From positions 186,001-250,000 of the forward strand of contig NZ_JARGEM010000005.1 in the NCBI RefSeq assembly GCF_029211225.1: a stretch of DNA of 64,000 nucleotides, written 5' to 3'. The notes below the pieces were generated by a model. It saw nothing but the letters and a program-made list of their open reading frames with translations, made no database searches and was not told the DNA's origin. This document shows, piece after piece, positions 1 through 7,898 of the stretch (the stretch's first letter is position 1; every line of letters starts with the position of its first letter). This DNA is from Antiquaquibacter metalliresistens. GTDB taxonomy: Bacteria > Actinomycetota > Actinomycetes > Actinomycetales > Microbacteriaceae. Both the position numbers and the translations under genes were made by a program.

Positions 1-138
1 GACGATGCCGTAGCGCCGTCCTTCCGGCAGGCGTCTGGCGAAGACCTCGAAGATGCACTCGCGATCGGCGGTGCCGGAACCGATCGCGGCATCCAGCATG
101 GTCAGCTCGTAGCGGTCGGTGCGCAGGGCGGTGCTCAT
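1..138 (-). CDS. pncB: Nicotinate phosphoribosyltransferase, N-terminal 46 codons only
   Basis: The first 46 residues of a minus-strand gene that runs off the left edge. The N-terminus reads [19 protein letters not shown], followed by [24 protein letters not shown] and the FxVFxRxLPxGR segment are typical of the start of bacterial nicotinate phosphoribosyltransferase, which makes nicotinate mononucleotide in NAD salvage. The ATG is 9 nt downstream of a minus-strand TACTAT -10 hexamer, so the mRNA is probably leaderless or nearly so. It is divergent from murI with only 27 bp between the two start codons. The catalytic part lies outside the window, so intactness cannot be judged. Confidence 0.85.
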   Translation of the reverse strand, partial: MSTALRTDRYELTMLDAAIGSGTADRECIFEVFARRLPEGRRYGIV

Positions 139-147
139 GGGACGACG

Positions 148-157
148 ATAGTAGAGT
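148..157. promoter_or_regulatory. Overlapping divergent -10 hexamers for pncB and murI
   Basis: On the minus strand TACTAT (153-148) lies 9 nt from the pncB ATG. On the plus strand TAGAGT (152-157) lies 8 nt from the murI ATG. The hexamers share two bases, so the two promoters probably cannot be occupied at once. No good -35 boxes are visible. Confidence 0.5.
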
Positions 158-165
158 CGATCACC

Positions 166-1002
166 ATGACCGACGCGCCAATCGGAGTCTTCGACAGTGG
201 CGTCGGTGGACTCACCGTGGCGCGCGCGATCATCGACCAGCTGCCGCAGGAGTCGATTCTCTATGTCGGCGATACCGCGCACTCGCCCTATGGACCCAAG
301 CCCATCGCGGAGGTGCGTGGCTACGCCCTCGCCGTCATGGACGATCTCGTCGCGCAAGGGGTGAAGCTGCTTGTGATCGCCTGCAACACGGCGTCGGCGG
401 CGATGCTGCGGGATGCCCGCGAGCGCTTCACCGAGGGCTACGGCATTCCCGTGGTCGAGGTCATCCAGCCCGCGGTCCGGGCCGCGGTGCGCCAGACCCG
501 CAACCGCCGCGTCGGCGTGATCGGCACCGAGGGCACCATCAAGTCGAAGGCCTACGAGGATGCGTTCGCCGCGGCATCCGACCTCGAGCTGTTCACCGCC
601 GCCTGCCCCAGGTTCGTGGAGTTCGTCGAGGCCGGTATCACCAGCGGCGCCGAACTGTTCGAGGTCGCCGAGGGCTACCTCGCGCCGCTGAAGGCGGCGG
701 GCGTCGACACGCTCGTGCTCGGCTGCACGCATTACCCGCTGATGTCGGCGGCGATCCAGTACGTGATGGGACCCGAGGTCACCCTCGTCTCCAGCGCCGA
801 GGAGACCGCGTTCGACGTCTACCGCACCCTCGTCGCGCACGACCTGGAACGGCACGCGCTCACCCCACCCACCCATGAGTTCGAGGCGACCGCCGACACG
901 GCCGGATTCAAGCGCCTGGCCTCCCGATTCATCCCGGAGGTGGTGCGCGTCGAGACGTTCGAGACGGGCGCCATCCCGATCACACAGAGAGAAGCACGAT
1001 GA
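166..1002 (+). CDS. murI: Glutamate racemase
   Basis: 278 aa, normal length for the family. It interconverts L- and D-glutamate in the cytoplasm to supply D-Glu for peptidoglycan. The N-terminal signature [10 protein letters not shown] is at residues 9-18. The two catalytic cysteines are in ACNTAS (Cys73) and GCTHYPL (Cys187), the arrangement of cofactor-independent Asp/Glu racemases. The gene overlaps rph by 4 bp (ATGA), and rph overlaps rdgB in the same way, so the three form a translationally coupled operon. The start is 8 nt after a TAGAGT -10 hexamer with no clear Shine-Dalgarno, which suggests a leaderless message. Confidence 0.95.
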   Translation: MTDAPIGVFDSGVGGLTVARAIIDQLPQESILYVGDTAHSPYGPKPIAEVRGYALAVMDDLVAQGVKLLVIACNTASAAMLRDARERFTEGYGIPVVEVIQPAVRAAVRQTRNRRVGVIGTEGTIKSKAYEDAFAAASDLELFTAACPRFVEFVEAGITSGAELFEVAEGYLAPLKAAGVDTLVLGCTHYPLMSAAIQYVMGPEVTLVSSAEETAFDVYRTLVAHDLERHALTPPTHEFEATADTAGFKRLASRFIPEVVRVETFETGAIPITQREAR

Positions 1003-1724
1003 CCCGCAGTGATGGCCGCGAGGCCGACCAGCTCCGACCCGTCACGATCGAACGCGGTTGGAGCGAGCAGGCCGAGGGCAGTGCGCTCATCTCGTTCGGC
1101 AAGACGAAGGTGCTGTGCACGGCATCCTTCACCAACGGCGTGCCGCGCTGGCTCACCGGCAAGGGCAAGGGCTGGGTGACCGCCGAGTACGCGATGCTGC
1201 CGCGCTCGACCAACGACCGCATGGACCGCGAGTCGGTCAAGGGCAGGATCGGCGGACGCACGCACGAGATCTCGCGCCTGATCGGCCGTTCGCTGCGGGC
1301 CGTCATCGACACCAAGGCGCTCGGCGAGAACACGATCGTGATCGACTGCGACGTGCTGCAGGCCGACGGCGGCACGCGCACCGCCGCGATCACGGGCGCC
1401 TACGTCGCGCTCGCCGACGCGATCGAGTGGGGCCGTTCCAAGGGGTTCATCGGCAAGAACGCGAAGGCGCTGCACGACTCCGTCGCCGCGGTGAGTGTCG
1501 GCATCATCGACGGGGTACCCCTGCTCGACCTCGCCTATGTCGAAGACGTGCGCGCCGAGACCGACATGAACGTCGTCGTCACCGGTCGCGGGCTCTTCGT
1601 CGAGGTGCAGGGCACCGCGGAGGGCGCGCCCTTCGATCGTCACGAACTCGACTCGCTGCTCGACCTCGCCCTCGGTGGTGCCGCCGATCTCACGCGACTG
1701 CAGACGGAGGCGCTCGCCGGATGA
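999..1724 (+). CDS. rph: Ribonuclease PH
   Basis: 241 aa. A phosphorolytic 3'-5' exoribonuclease that trims tRNA 3' ends, working as a hexameric ring. Family motifs are present: [14 protein letters not shown], the [19 protein letters not shown] stretch, and [19 protein letters not shown], which contains the phosphate- and metal-binding region. The ATG overlaps the murI stop (ATGA, 999-1002) and its own stop overlaps the rdgB ATG. The murI-rph-rdgB order is a common actinobacterial arrangement. No truncation or odd residues are seen. Confidence 0.95.
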   Translation: MTRSDGREADQLRPVTIERGWSEQAEGSALISFGKTKVLCTASFTNGVPRWLTGKGKGWVTAEYAMLPRSTNDRMDRESVKGRIGGRTHEISRLIGRSLRAVIDTKALGENTIVIDCDVLQADGGTRTAAITGAYVALADAIEWGRSKGFIGKNAKALHDSVAAVSVGIIDGVPLLDLAYVEDVRAETDMNVVVTGRGLFVEVQGTAEGAPFDRHELDSLLDLALGGAADLTRLQTEALAG

Positions 1725-2302
1725 TCCAGCTCGTGCTCGCCACGCACAACTTGCACAAGGTGCAGGAGCTGCAGCGCATCCTGGGCCCGTCTCTCGACGG
1801 CATCGAGCTGCTCGCCTACGAGGGTCCCTCGCCGGTCGAGGACGGCGACAGCTTCGCGGCGAACGCGCTCATCAAGGCGCGGGCCGCGGCGGCCTTCACC
1901 GGGCTGCCGGCGATCGCCGACGACTCGGGCATCTCGGTCGACGCGCTGGGCGGCGCGCCCGGCATCGACTCCGCCCACTACTCGGGCGAGCGGGATGACG
2001 CGGCCAACGTCGCCCATCTGCTCGCCGCTCTCGGCGATGCCCCCGACCGCGCGGCGCACTTCACCTGCGCCGCCGCCCTCGTCAGCGGCACCGACGAGTT
2101 CGTGGAGCTCGGAATCTGGCCCGGCACCGTGCTGCACGAACCGGCCGGGCCGAACGGCTTCGGCTACGACCCGATCTTCAAGCCGGCGGGCTTCTCCGTG
2201 AGCGCCGCCGAGCTGCGCCCCGACGAGAAGAACGCGATCAGCCATCGCGCGCTCGCGTTCCGACAGCTCATGCCGATCGTGCGCCGCGAGTTGCTCGGCT
2301 GA
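1721..2302 (+). CDS. rdgB: XTP/dITP diphosphohydrolase (Ham1/RdgB)
   Basis: 193 aa. It hydrolyses non-canonical purine nucleoside triphosphates (dITP, XTP) to monophosphates, keeping them out of DNA and RNA. The N-terminal [11 protein letters not shown] is the family substrate/phosphate motif. [17 protein letters not shown] carries the metal-binding acidic residues, and [10 protein letters not shown] is the conserved C-terminal block. The ATG at 1721 overlaps the rph TGA. A longer reading in the same frame runs upstream through rph but is not credible, because the family N-terminus begins exactly at this ATG. Confidence 0.95.
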   Translation: MIQLVLATHNLHKVQELQRILGPSLDGIELLAYEGPSPVEDGDSFAANALIKARAAAAFTGLPAIADDSGISVDALGGAPGIDSAHYSGERDDAANVAHLLAALGDAPDRAAHFTCAAALVSGTDEFVELGIWPGTVLHEPAGPNGFGYDPIFKPAGFSVSAAELRPDEKNAISHRALAFRQLMPIVRRELLG

Positions 2303-2382
2303 GTTCCAGCGGCCCGATGGGCCGAAAGCCTCTGTGGCGCCTGCGTGCCGACTGCGACCATTCCCGTGGAACGGAGCACGTC

Positions 2383-2820
2383 ATGCAGCAGCGCACACGA
2401 ACGACGATCGCGAAGACCCTCGCGATCCTGGGCACCGTGCTCGTGGGGATTCCCCTTGCCGCCCCGATCGTATTCGGCATCGCTTTCCTGATCGCCAGAG
2501 GCGGCCTCCATCTCGACGTGCTGATGCCCGGCGAACTGTTCGTGCTGGTGTTCATCGGTGGCGCCCTGCTGCTCGCGAGCAGCCTTCTCGCGCGTCGGCA
2601 GCGCTGGACGACGGGTGTGCTGCTCGCCGCCGCGGTGCTGTTCCTGGCGGTGATGGCGTGGGCGGCGCAGGCGACCGGGCTCGCCTCGGGTCGCACGGCC
2701 GCCGAGGGATGGCCGCTGGCGCTGGTGACGGGCGTCTACGCGCTGTACGTGGCGGCCACGATCGGGCTGTTCGTCGTCGGCGTGCTGCTCTGCCGCGCAC
2801 TGTTCGCCCGGTCGGCCTAG
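2383..2820 (+). CDS. Four-helix membrane protein of unknown function
   Basis: 145 aa from the ATG at 2383, which is preceded by GGAACGGAG at 2369-2377. An in-frame ATG at 2317 has no such site, so the shorter start is preferred. Four hydrophobic segments are visible: roughly residues 11-38, 48-66, 73-92 and 110-135. They are separated by short basic loops (ARRQRW). I recognise no conserved catalytic motif. It is 80 bp downstream of rdgB and could be read through from that operon. Its stop codon overlaps that of the convergent lactate dehydrogenase gene by 3 bp. Function unknown. Confidence 0.7.
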   Translation: MQQRTRTTIAKTLAILGTVLVGIPLAAPIVFGIAFLIARGGLHLDVLMPGELFVLVFIGGALLLASSLLARRQRWTTGVLLAAAVLFLAVMAWAAQATGLASGRTAAEGWPLALVTGVYALYVAATIGLFVVGVLLCRALFARSA

Positions 2821-3770
2821 ATCCCGAGCGCCGCGAGCGATTCGCCCAGGGTCTGGGCCGACCGAGTCAGCGACTGCGCCTCTTCCACGGAGTAGGGCAC
2901 GTCGATGACGTGCGAGACCCCGCCGGCGTCGACCACGCTCGGCACGGAGAGGGCGATGCCGTCGATGCCGTGGTAGTCGTGCAGCACGCTGCTCACCGGA
3001 AGCACCACGCCTTCGTCCCGCAGGATCGCCTCCACCGTGCGAGCGGCCGACAACCCGATGGCGTAGTTGGTGGCGCCCTTGCCGACGATCACGCGATATG
3101 CGGCGGTCTTGACATCCTCGGCGATGATCGCGAGCTCGGCGAGGGTCAGCGGCGTCCCCGTCTTCGGCTGCCATTCCAAGATCGGCACGGGCCCGATGCG
3201 CGCCTGCGACCACAGCGCGAACTCGGAGTCGCCGTGCTCACCGACGATCATGGCGTGCACGCTCGACGTGGAGACGCCCAGACGCTGGCCCAGCAACCAG
3301 CGCAGCCGTGAGGAGTCGAGCACGGTGCCCGAGGCGAACACGCGAGCCGGTGGCAGACCGCTGATGCGCTGCGCCGCGACCGCGAGCACGTCGCACGGGT
3401 TCGAGACCACCATGAACACCGCGTTCGGCGCACGCTCGACGAGCTTGGGCATCATGTCGCGCAGCAGCTCGACGTTGACGGCGGCCAGGTCGAGGCGGGA
3501 CTGCCCGGGATGCTGCTTGGCGCCCGCGGTGATCACGACCACGTTCGACCCCTCCACCATCGTGAGATCGGTGCCGCCGGTCACGCTCGCCGACCCCGTG
3601 AACTGGGAACCATGGGCCAGGTCGAGCACTTCGGCTTCGACCTTCTCGGGCCGGATGTCGTACAGGGCGATCTCGCGCGCGCTCTCGCGGATCATGGCGG
3701 CGTACGCCACGGAGGTGCCCACCGCCCCGGCTCCGATGATGGTCAGCTTCGAGTTCTCGATCACGCTCAT
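2817..3770 (-). CDS. ldh: L-lactate dehydrogenase
   Basis: 317 aa. Cytoplasmic NAD-dependent interconversion of pyruvate and L-lactate. The Rossmann glycine motif IIGAGAVGTS is at residues 11-20 and the NAD-binding asparagine region is VVSNPCDVLAV. The catalytic His lies in GEHGDSE (His179). In the substrate-specificity loop AKQHPGQSRLDL, Gln86 sits where lactate dehydrogenases have Gln102 and malate dehydrogenases have Arg, which supports lactate. The catalytic arginine equivalent is Arg92. The ATG at 3770 (MSVIENSKLTIIGAG) fits the family start; longer in-frame readings add a non-family extension. It is divergent from mntH. Confidence 0.93.
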   Translation of the reverse strand: MSVIENSKLTIIGAGAVGTSVAYAAMIRESAREIALYDIRPEKVEAEVLDLAHGSQFTGSASVTGGTDLTMVEGSNVVVITAGAKQHPGQSRLDLAAVNVELLRDMMPKLVERAPNAVFMVVSNPCDVLAVAAQRISGLPPARVFASGTVLDSSRLRWLLGQRLGVSTSSVHAMIVGEHGDSEFALWSQARIGPVPILEWQPKTGTPLTLAELAIIAEDVKTAAYRVIVGKGATNYAIGLSAARTVEAILRDEGVVLPVSSVLHDYHGIDGIALSVPSVVDAGGVSHVIDVPYSVEEAQSLTRSAQTLGESLAALGI

Positions 3771-3825
3771 GCCGTCAGCCTGGGCCAGATCGCTCCGGAG
3801 GTCTAGGGGCGATGGGCCCACACCA

Positions 3826-3848
3826 GTAGTATTTCGGTGTGCCGAAAT
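3826..3848 (+). promoter_or_regulatory. mntH promoter with palindromic operator over the start codon
   Basis: A TAGTAT -10 hexamer (3826-3831) stands 7 nt before the GTG start at 3839, predicting a leaderless mRNA. A perfect inverted repeat, ATTTCGG-TGTG-CCGAAAT (3831-3848), overlaps the end of the -10, the predicted transcription start and the GTG. Its position would block RNA polymerase. The DtxR/MntR-type repressor encoded directly downstream of mntH is the obvious candidate ligand; that link is inference. Confidence 0.65.
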
Positions 3849-5101
3849 CTCCCAATGCCGTGAGACCCGAGACCAAGGGACCTGTGGGAGGTCGGGCGCG
3901 CGCGACGCTGCTGCTGCTCGGTCCCGCCTTCGTCGCCGCCATCGCCTACGTCGACCCCGGCAACGTCGCCGCGAACCTGACGGCCGGTGCGCGCTACGGC
4001 TACATGCTGCTGTGGGTGCTGATCGTCGCCAACGCGATCGCCGTGCTGGTGCAGTACCAGTCCGCCAAGGTCGGGCTCGTCACCGGACGCAGCCTGCCTG
4101 AGTTGCTCGGCGACCGGTTGAAGCCGTGGCCTAGGCGCCTCTACTGGCTGCAAGCCGAGCTCGTCGCGGCGGCGACCGACATCGCCGAGGTGATCGGCGG
4201 CGCGATCGCGCTCTACCTGCTGTTCGGGGTGCCCCTGCTGGCCGGCGGGGTCATCGTCGGCGTGATCTCCATGGGCCTGTTGATGCTGCAGTCGACCCGC
4301 GGTCAGCGGCCGTTCGAGGTCGTCATCATCGGCCTGCTCGCCGTGATCGTCGTCGGCTTCGTCACCGGCCTCGTCGTCAACGGCCTGGACTGGGGCGCTG
4401 CGCTCGGCGGCGTCGTGCCACGCTTCGAGAACACCGATTCGGTGCTGCTGGCCACGAGCATGCTGGGTGCCACCGTGATGCCCCACGTGATCTATCTGCA
4501 TTCGGCGCTCGCGCGCGACCGTCACGGGGTGAGCGACGATCCGGTGCGCATCCGCTCGCTGCTGCGGGCGACGAAGTGGGATGTCGGTGCCGCCCTGCTC
4601 ATCGCCGGCGCGGTGAACATCTCCATGCTGCTGCTCGCCGCCGCCGCGCTGCGTGGCGTGGACGGCACGGACACCATCGAGGGCGCGCACGCCGCGATCG
4701 TCGCGGCGCTCGGCCCGGGCATCGGCGTCGTGTTCGCGATCGGGCTGCTGGCCTCCGGCCTGGCGTCGACGAGCGTCGGCACCTACGCGGGGTCGGCGAT
4801 CATGGGTGGGCTGCTGAAGATCAAGGTGCCGCTGATCGTGCGCCGGCTGGTCACGCTCATCCCGGCGCTCATCATCCTGGGCGTTGGCTTCGACCCGACC
4901 GAGGCGCTCGTGCTCAGTCAGGTGGTGCTGAGCTTCGGCATCCCGTTCGCCCTGATCCCGCTCGTGGCGATCGCGAGTTCGCGCAAGCGCATGGGGGAGT
5001 TCGTCAACGCCACGTGGTTGAAGGTGGCGGGCTGGGTGTCGGCCGTCGCGATCACGGCGATCAACATCCTGCTGCTCGTGCTGGTGGCGACCGGCACGTG
5101 A
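3839..5101 (+). CDS. mntH: Nramp-family divalent metal (Mn2+) transporter
   Basis: 420 aa with about 11 hydrophobic segments, matching bacterial Nramp proteins. It is a proton-coupled Mn2+ (or Fe2+) importer in the cytoplasmic membrane. The two metal-coordinating motifs of the family are intact: DPGN at residues 39-42 in TM1, and MPH at 214-216 in TM6 (ATVMPHVIYLHS). The GTG start lies inside an inverted-repeat operator and 7 nt from a -10 hexamer, with no Shine-Dalgarno. Its stop overlaps the GTG of the repressor gene by 4 bp. The pairing with a DtxR/MntR regulator points to manganese homeostasis. Confidence 0.93.
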   Translation: MPKSPNAVRPETKGPVGGRARATLLLLGPAFVAAIAYVDPGNVAANLTAGARYGYMLLWVLIVANAIAVLVQYQSAKVGLVTGRSLPELLGDRLKPWPRRLYWLQAELVAAATDIAEVIGGAIALYLLFGVPLLAGGVIVGVISMGLLMLQSTRGQRPFEVVIIGLLAVIVVGFVTGLVVNGLDWGAALGGVVPRFENTDSVLLATSMLGATVMPHVIYLHSALARDRHGVSDDPVRIRSLLRATKWDVGAALLIAGAVNISMLLLAAAALRGVDGTDTIEGAHAAIVAALGPGIGVVFAIGLLASGLASTSVGTYAGSAIMGGLLKIKVPLIVRRLVTLIPALIILGVGFDPTEALVLSQVVLSFGIPFALIPLVAIASSRKRMGEFVNATWLKVAGWVSAVAITAINILLLVLVATGT

Positions 5102-5700
5102 GAATCGCCATCGAGGACTACGTCAAGGTGATCTACAGCCACACCGAGTGGCAGCCGGACCCGATCACGACCGGTGCGCTCGCCGCCCGGCTCGGGCTGG
5201 CCGCGAGCTCGGTCACGGAGATGATCAAGAAGCTCGTGGCGCAGGGTCTGGTGCGGCACGAGCCGTACGGCGCCATCGAACTGACGGCGGATGGCACGGC
5301 GCTGGCCGTGCGCCAGGTGCGCCGTCATCGCCTGATCGAGACCTGGCTCGTGCAGCGCATGGGCTACGCCTGGGACGAAGTGCACGACGAGGCGGAGGTG
5401 CTCGAGCACACCGTCAGCGACCGCCTGCTGGAGGCGATCGATGTGCAGTTGGGGCGACCCGTTCGCGACCCCCACGGCGATCCGATTCCGGCGGCGGACG
5501 GCGCGGTGTCGCGGCCGGACGCGGTGACGCTGGCCGTGGCATCCGGCGGCGGTCGCATCGTGCGCATCAGCGACCGCGACCCGGTGCTGCTGCGCCACCT
5601 CGAGGCGGAGGGGCTCGTCGTGGATGCGCTCGTCACACCCGCCCAGCGAGCCGAGCTCGCGCGCGAGGCGCTCGAGTCGATCTGGGTGACGGCCGGGTGA
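5098..5700 (+). CDS. mntR: DtxR/MntR-family metal-dependent repressor
   Basis: 200 aa from a GTG that overlaps the mntH stop (GTGA). An N-terminal winged helix contains the recognition stretch AARLGLAASSVTEMIKKLV. A dimerisation/metal-binding helix follows (HDEAEVLEHTVSDRLLEAID), and then a C-terminal SH3/FeoA-like domain as in long DtxR proteins. In IEDYVKVIY, Asp7 aligns with Asp8 of Bacillus MntR, where DtxR has Met10; this favours Mn2+ sensing over Fe2+. The residue aligned with MntR Glu11 is Lys, so the binuclear site differs from Bacillus MntR. It probably represses mntH-mntR through the 3831-3848 palindrome. Confidence 0.88.
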   Translation: MRIAIEDYVKVIYSHTEWQPDPITTGALAARLGLAASSVTEMIKKLVAQGLVRHEPYGAIELTADGTALAVRQVRRHRLIETWLVQRMGYAWDEVHDEAEVLEHTVSDRLLEAIDVQLGRPVRDPHGDPIPAADGAVSRPDAVTLAVASGGGRIVRISDRDPVLLRHLEAEGLVVDALVTPAQRAELAREALESIWVTAG

Positions 5701-5757
5701 ACTCGGTCGTTCTCGTGCGTCGGGCCCTCGCGTTGGTGGGTTCTGGGGCGTTCGCGC

Positions 5758-5775
5758 GGCCCGCCTAGCGGGGCC
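5758..5775 (+). terminator. Candidate terminator hairpin after mntR
   Basis: GGCCCGC-CTA-GCGGGGCC forms a strong GC stem with one bulged G. It lies 58 bp after the mntR stop in the convergent gap before dedA. There is no T-tract, which is usual for actinobacterial terminators. Confidence 0.4.
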
Positions 5776-5792
5776 CTCGGGACGTTCGCAGA

Positions 5793-5813
5793 ATCAAGGA
5801 CAGTATCCTTGAT
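5793..5813. promoter_or_regulatory. Orphan palindromic operator-like site between convergent genes
   Basis: ATCAAGGA-CAGTA-TCCTTGAT is a perfect 8-bp inverted repeat with a 5-bp spacer, in an AT-rich pocket of a GC-rich gap. It contains a -10-like hexamer on each strand (TATCCT at 5804-5809 plus; TACTGT at 5805-5800 minus). The layout resembles a TetR-type operator, yet the flanking genes mntR and dedA converge here. No gene starts beside it, and the rest of the 5701-5912 gap holds no recognisable ORF. Confidence 0.45.
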
Positions 5814-5912
5814 CTTCCGAGTCGGCGAGCCGCCTCAGCGGCAGGCCGAACTCCCGGGCCGGCGGTCGGCGTCGCCGGGTCGGGCGCGGAAGGGCACTGA
5901 TCGCAGAAGGGC

Positions 5913-6644
5913 CTAGTCGCCCAGCTTCTGGTCGAAGTCCTTCGGGTGCAGCGCGAGGGCTTCGGCCTCGGCATCCGTGAGGATCTTCGCATCGGCCGCG
6001 CGCTTCTTCGCCTTGCGCGTGGACTGCCAGTAATGGAAGGCGGTCGGGATCACCGTGATCAGCACCGCGCCGATCAGGATGATGTCGATGTACTCGCGCA
6101 CGAAGTCGCCGAGGATCGGTACATAGCCCAGCAGGTAGCCGAGGAACGTGAGACCCACACCCCAGATGACCGCGCCGATGAGGTTGTAGAGCGTGTACTT
6201 GCGGTAGTCCATGTGCCCGACGCCCGCGGCCACCGGCGCGAACGTGCGCACGATCGGCACGAAGCGGGCGAGGATGACGGCGAGGCCGCCGAAGCGCTCG
6301 AAGAACTTGTTGGTGCGCTTGACGTTCTCGATCGAGAACAGCCCGGTCTCCTTGCGCTCGAAGATCCTGGGCCCGGCCTTGTGACCGATCAGATACCCCA
6401 CCTCGCCGCCCAGGAACGCCGACAGGCCGATCGCGAGCGCCACCCACCAGACGTCGAAGCCGATGCCCGGGTAGAACGCCAGCAGGCCGGTGATCACCAG
6501 CAGCGTGTCGCCCGGCAGCAGAAAGCCCACGAGCAGGCCGGTCTCGGCGAACACGATGAAGCACACCACGAGCAGCGCCCACGGGCCGGCACCCTGGATG
6601 ATCGTCTCCGGGTCGAGCCACGGGATGAGGGCCATAGGTACCAA
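5913..6644 (-). CDS. DedA-family membrane protein
   Basis: 243 aa. DedA/SNARE-associated-type proteins sit in the cytoplasmic membrane; some members flip polyprenyl phosphate or phospholipid. Conserved blocks are seen: the ETGLLVGFLLPGD segment near residue 35, and ARFVPIVRTFAPVAAGVG with the essential Arg, followed by a Trp-Gly helix. There are about five hydrophobic segments and a basic C-terminal tail (STRKAKKRAADAK). The TTG at 6644 has GGAG 6 nt upstream. The ATG at 6635 (MALIPW) would be 15 nt from that site, so TTG is preferred. A TACCCT -10 (6711-6706) lies about 62 nt upstream. The exact substrate is unknown. Confidence 0.85.
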   Translation of the reverse strand: MVPMALIPWLDPETIIQGAGPWALLVVCFIVFAETGLLVGFLLPGDTLLVITGLLAFYPGIGFDVWWVALAIGLSAFLGGEVGYLIGHKAGPRIFERKETGLFSIENVKRTNKFFERFGGLAVILARFVPIVRTFAPVAAGVGHMDYRKYTLYNLIGAVIWGVGLTFLGYLLGYVPILGDFVREYIDIILIGAVLITVIPTAFHYWQSTRKAKKRAADAKILTDAEAEALALHPKDFDQKLGD

Positions 6645-6705
6645 GGTGAACTCCAGTCGTCGGTTTGCCAGTCGGCCAATCGGCGGCGGTCAGGGCGTTC
6701 TGAAC

Positions 6706-6711
6706 AGGGTA
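6706..6711 (-). promoter_or_regulatory. -10 hexamer for dedA
   Basis: TACCCT on the minus strand, giving a leader of roughly 55 nt that contains the GGAG site. It lies between dedA and the tRNA-Leu gene, which is transcribed towards it. Confidence 0.35.
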
Positions 6712-6725
6712 CTAGTTCGGTGCCG

Positions 6726-6807
6726 TGCGGAAGGCGGGACTTGAACCCGCACGCTCGAAAGCACAGGAACCTAAATCCTGCGTGTCTGCCAATTTCACCA
6801 CTCCCGC
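6726..6807 (-). tRNA. tRNA-Leu (anticodon UAG)
   Basis: A full class II cloverleaf. The acceptor stem GCGGGAG/CTTCCGC has one G-U pair. The D stem is GTG/CAC. The anticodon stem CAGGA/TCCTG closes loop TTTAGGT with anticodon TAG. The long variable arm is GCT-TTCG-AGC, and the T arm is GCGGG-TTCAAGT-CCCGC. The discriminator base is A, and CCA is not encoded. The long variable arm and A73 fit leucine identity. It reads CUA codons, rare in this high-GC genome. Confidence 0.95.
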
Positions 6808-6833
6808 GTGATTACGAGTCTAGGACGGGACCC

Positions 6834-7232
6834 CTAAGCCTGGCCGTAGACCCAATCGACGAAGAGCTGTCCCGGAACGAGCACGAGGTAGGCGATCGCG
6901 AGGATTCCCGCCACCATGAGCACCCACAGACCCGCAGTGCGCCAGCGGCCGACGACGCGCCGCTTCGTGATCGGGTTCCAGAAGCTGAAGCGGAACCAGG
7001 CGACCGCGGCCGCGAACGCCGCGAGGATCACGAGCGCACCCGCGCCGATGCTCGCGACCGTCGGCCGGATCGAGTCGGATGCCGCCCACGCCGCCATGCC
7101 CGCGACAAGTCCCGTGATGGTCACCACCACGATGCCGGAGAAGGTGCGCGTGGTCACGTCCCGCCAGAACGATTCCGTGCGCACCCACTCGGCGATCCAG
7201 GTGCGGGGTTCGGTGGGGGTCTCATCGGTCAT
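6834..7232 (-). CDS. Small membrane protein of unknown function
   Basis: 132 aa with three hydrophobic segments, near residues 31-50, 58-80 and 100-121. A charged N-terminus (TDETPTEPRTWIAEW) and a basic loop (NPITKRRVVGRWR) between TM2 and TM3 suggest a cytoplasmic N-terminus. I recognise no family motif. The ATG is exactly 6 nt from a TAGGCT -10 hexamer, so the message is probably leaderless. It lies upstream of tRNA-Leu on the same strand, and read-through into the tRNA is possible. Function unknown. Confidence 0.7.
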   Translation of the reverse strand: MTDETPTEPRTWIAEWVRTESFWRDVTTRTFSGIVVVTITGLVAGMAAWAASDSIRPTVASIGAGALVILAAFAAAVAWFRFSFWNPITKRRVVGRWRTAGLWVLMVAGILAIAYLVLVPGQLFVDWVYGQA

Positions 7233-7238
7233 GGCGGG

Positions 7239-7244
7239 AGCCTA
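7239..7244 (-). promoter_or_regulatory. -10 hexamer, leaderless start at 7232
   Basis: TAGGCT followed by CCCGCC and then ATG, a 6-nt spacing typical of leaderless actinobacterial genes. Confidence 0.5.
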
Positions 7245-7287
7245 GCGACCTGCGCGACGAAGGTTGCGCGCGAATGTGGACAGTGTT

Positions 7288-7293
7288 TACATT
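7288..7293 (+). promoter_or_regulatory. -10 hexamer, leaderless start at 7300
   Basis: TACATT followed by GGTGGC and then ATG. The spacing of 6 nt leaves no room for a leader. Confidence 0.5.
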
Positions 7294-7299
7294 GGTGGC

Positions 7300-7872
7300 A
7301 TGCAGAAGGTCGTGCTCTACGCATCCGTCTCCATCGATGGCTACGCCGCAGGCGTGGACGACGACATGCGGGTGCTGCACGGCTGGGCGTTCGGCGACCC
7401 GCGTCAGGCGATCGATCCGGCTGTCTCGGCAGAGTTCTTCGGCGCCGGGGCCGTCATCTTCGGCGCCGGGACGCTCCGCGCCGGCGACCGGGAGTGGGGC
7501 GACGAGGACATCTTCCCGATGCCGGTCTTCGTGCCCATGCACGAGCCGCGTGCGCCCGTGCACCGCAACGGCTCGCTGTTCACCTTCGTCGCCTCGGTCG
7601 ACGAGGCCCTCGCGCGGGCTCGGGCCGCCGCGGGGGACAAGGACGTCTACATCATGGGCAGCCCGAACGTGGCCCAACAGTTGCTGGCCGCGGGCGAGAT
7701 CGACGAGCTCGAACTCGCACTCACCGAGGTGATCCTCGGCGACGGCATCCCGCTCTTCGATCGCTCGGCGGTCGCTCCGGCCCGGCTCGATCGGGTGCGG
7801 GTGGTGGAGTCGCGCGGCATCGTGCACGTGCGGTATCGGGTGCAGCGGCCTGTGGATAGCGCCCAGCGCTGA
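7300..7872 (+). CDS. Dihydrofolate reductase-like (RibD C-terminal domain) protein
   Basis: 190 aa. The start MQKVVLYASVSIDGYAA is the characteristic opening of the RibD-C/DHFR-like family (xxxxSxDGY). The glycine-rich NADPH-binding turn is YIMGSPNVAQQLL. DELELALTEVILGDGIPLF is the conserved C-terminal block (hP..LG.G..LF). These are NAD(P)H-dependent reductases, mostly of unknown substrate and seldom real DHFRs. The ATG at 7300 is chosen because the family start begins there and a TACATT -10 lies 6 nt upstream. It stands alone before the Tad locus. Confidence 0.8.
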   Translation: MQKVVLYASVSIDGYAAGVDDDMRVLHGWAFGDPRQAIDPAVSAEFFGAGAVIFGAGTLRAGDREWGDEDIFPMPVFVPMHEPRAPVHRNGSLFTFVASVDEALARARAAAGDKDVYIMGSPNVAQQLLAAGEIDELELALTEVILGDGIPLFDRSAVAPARLDRVRVVESRGIVHVRYRVQRPVDSAQR

Positions 7873-7898
7873 GCCGCGGCATCCGCGAGCATGGCGGC

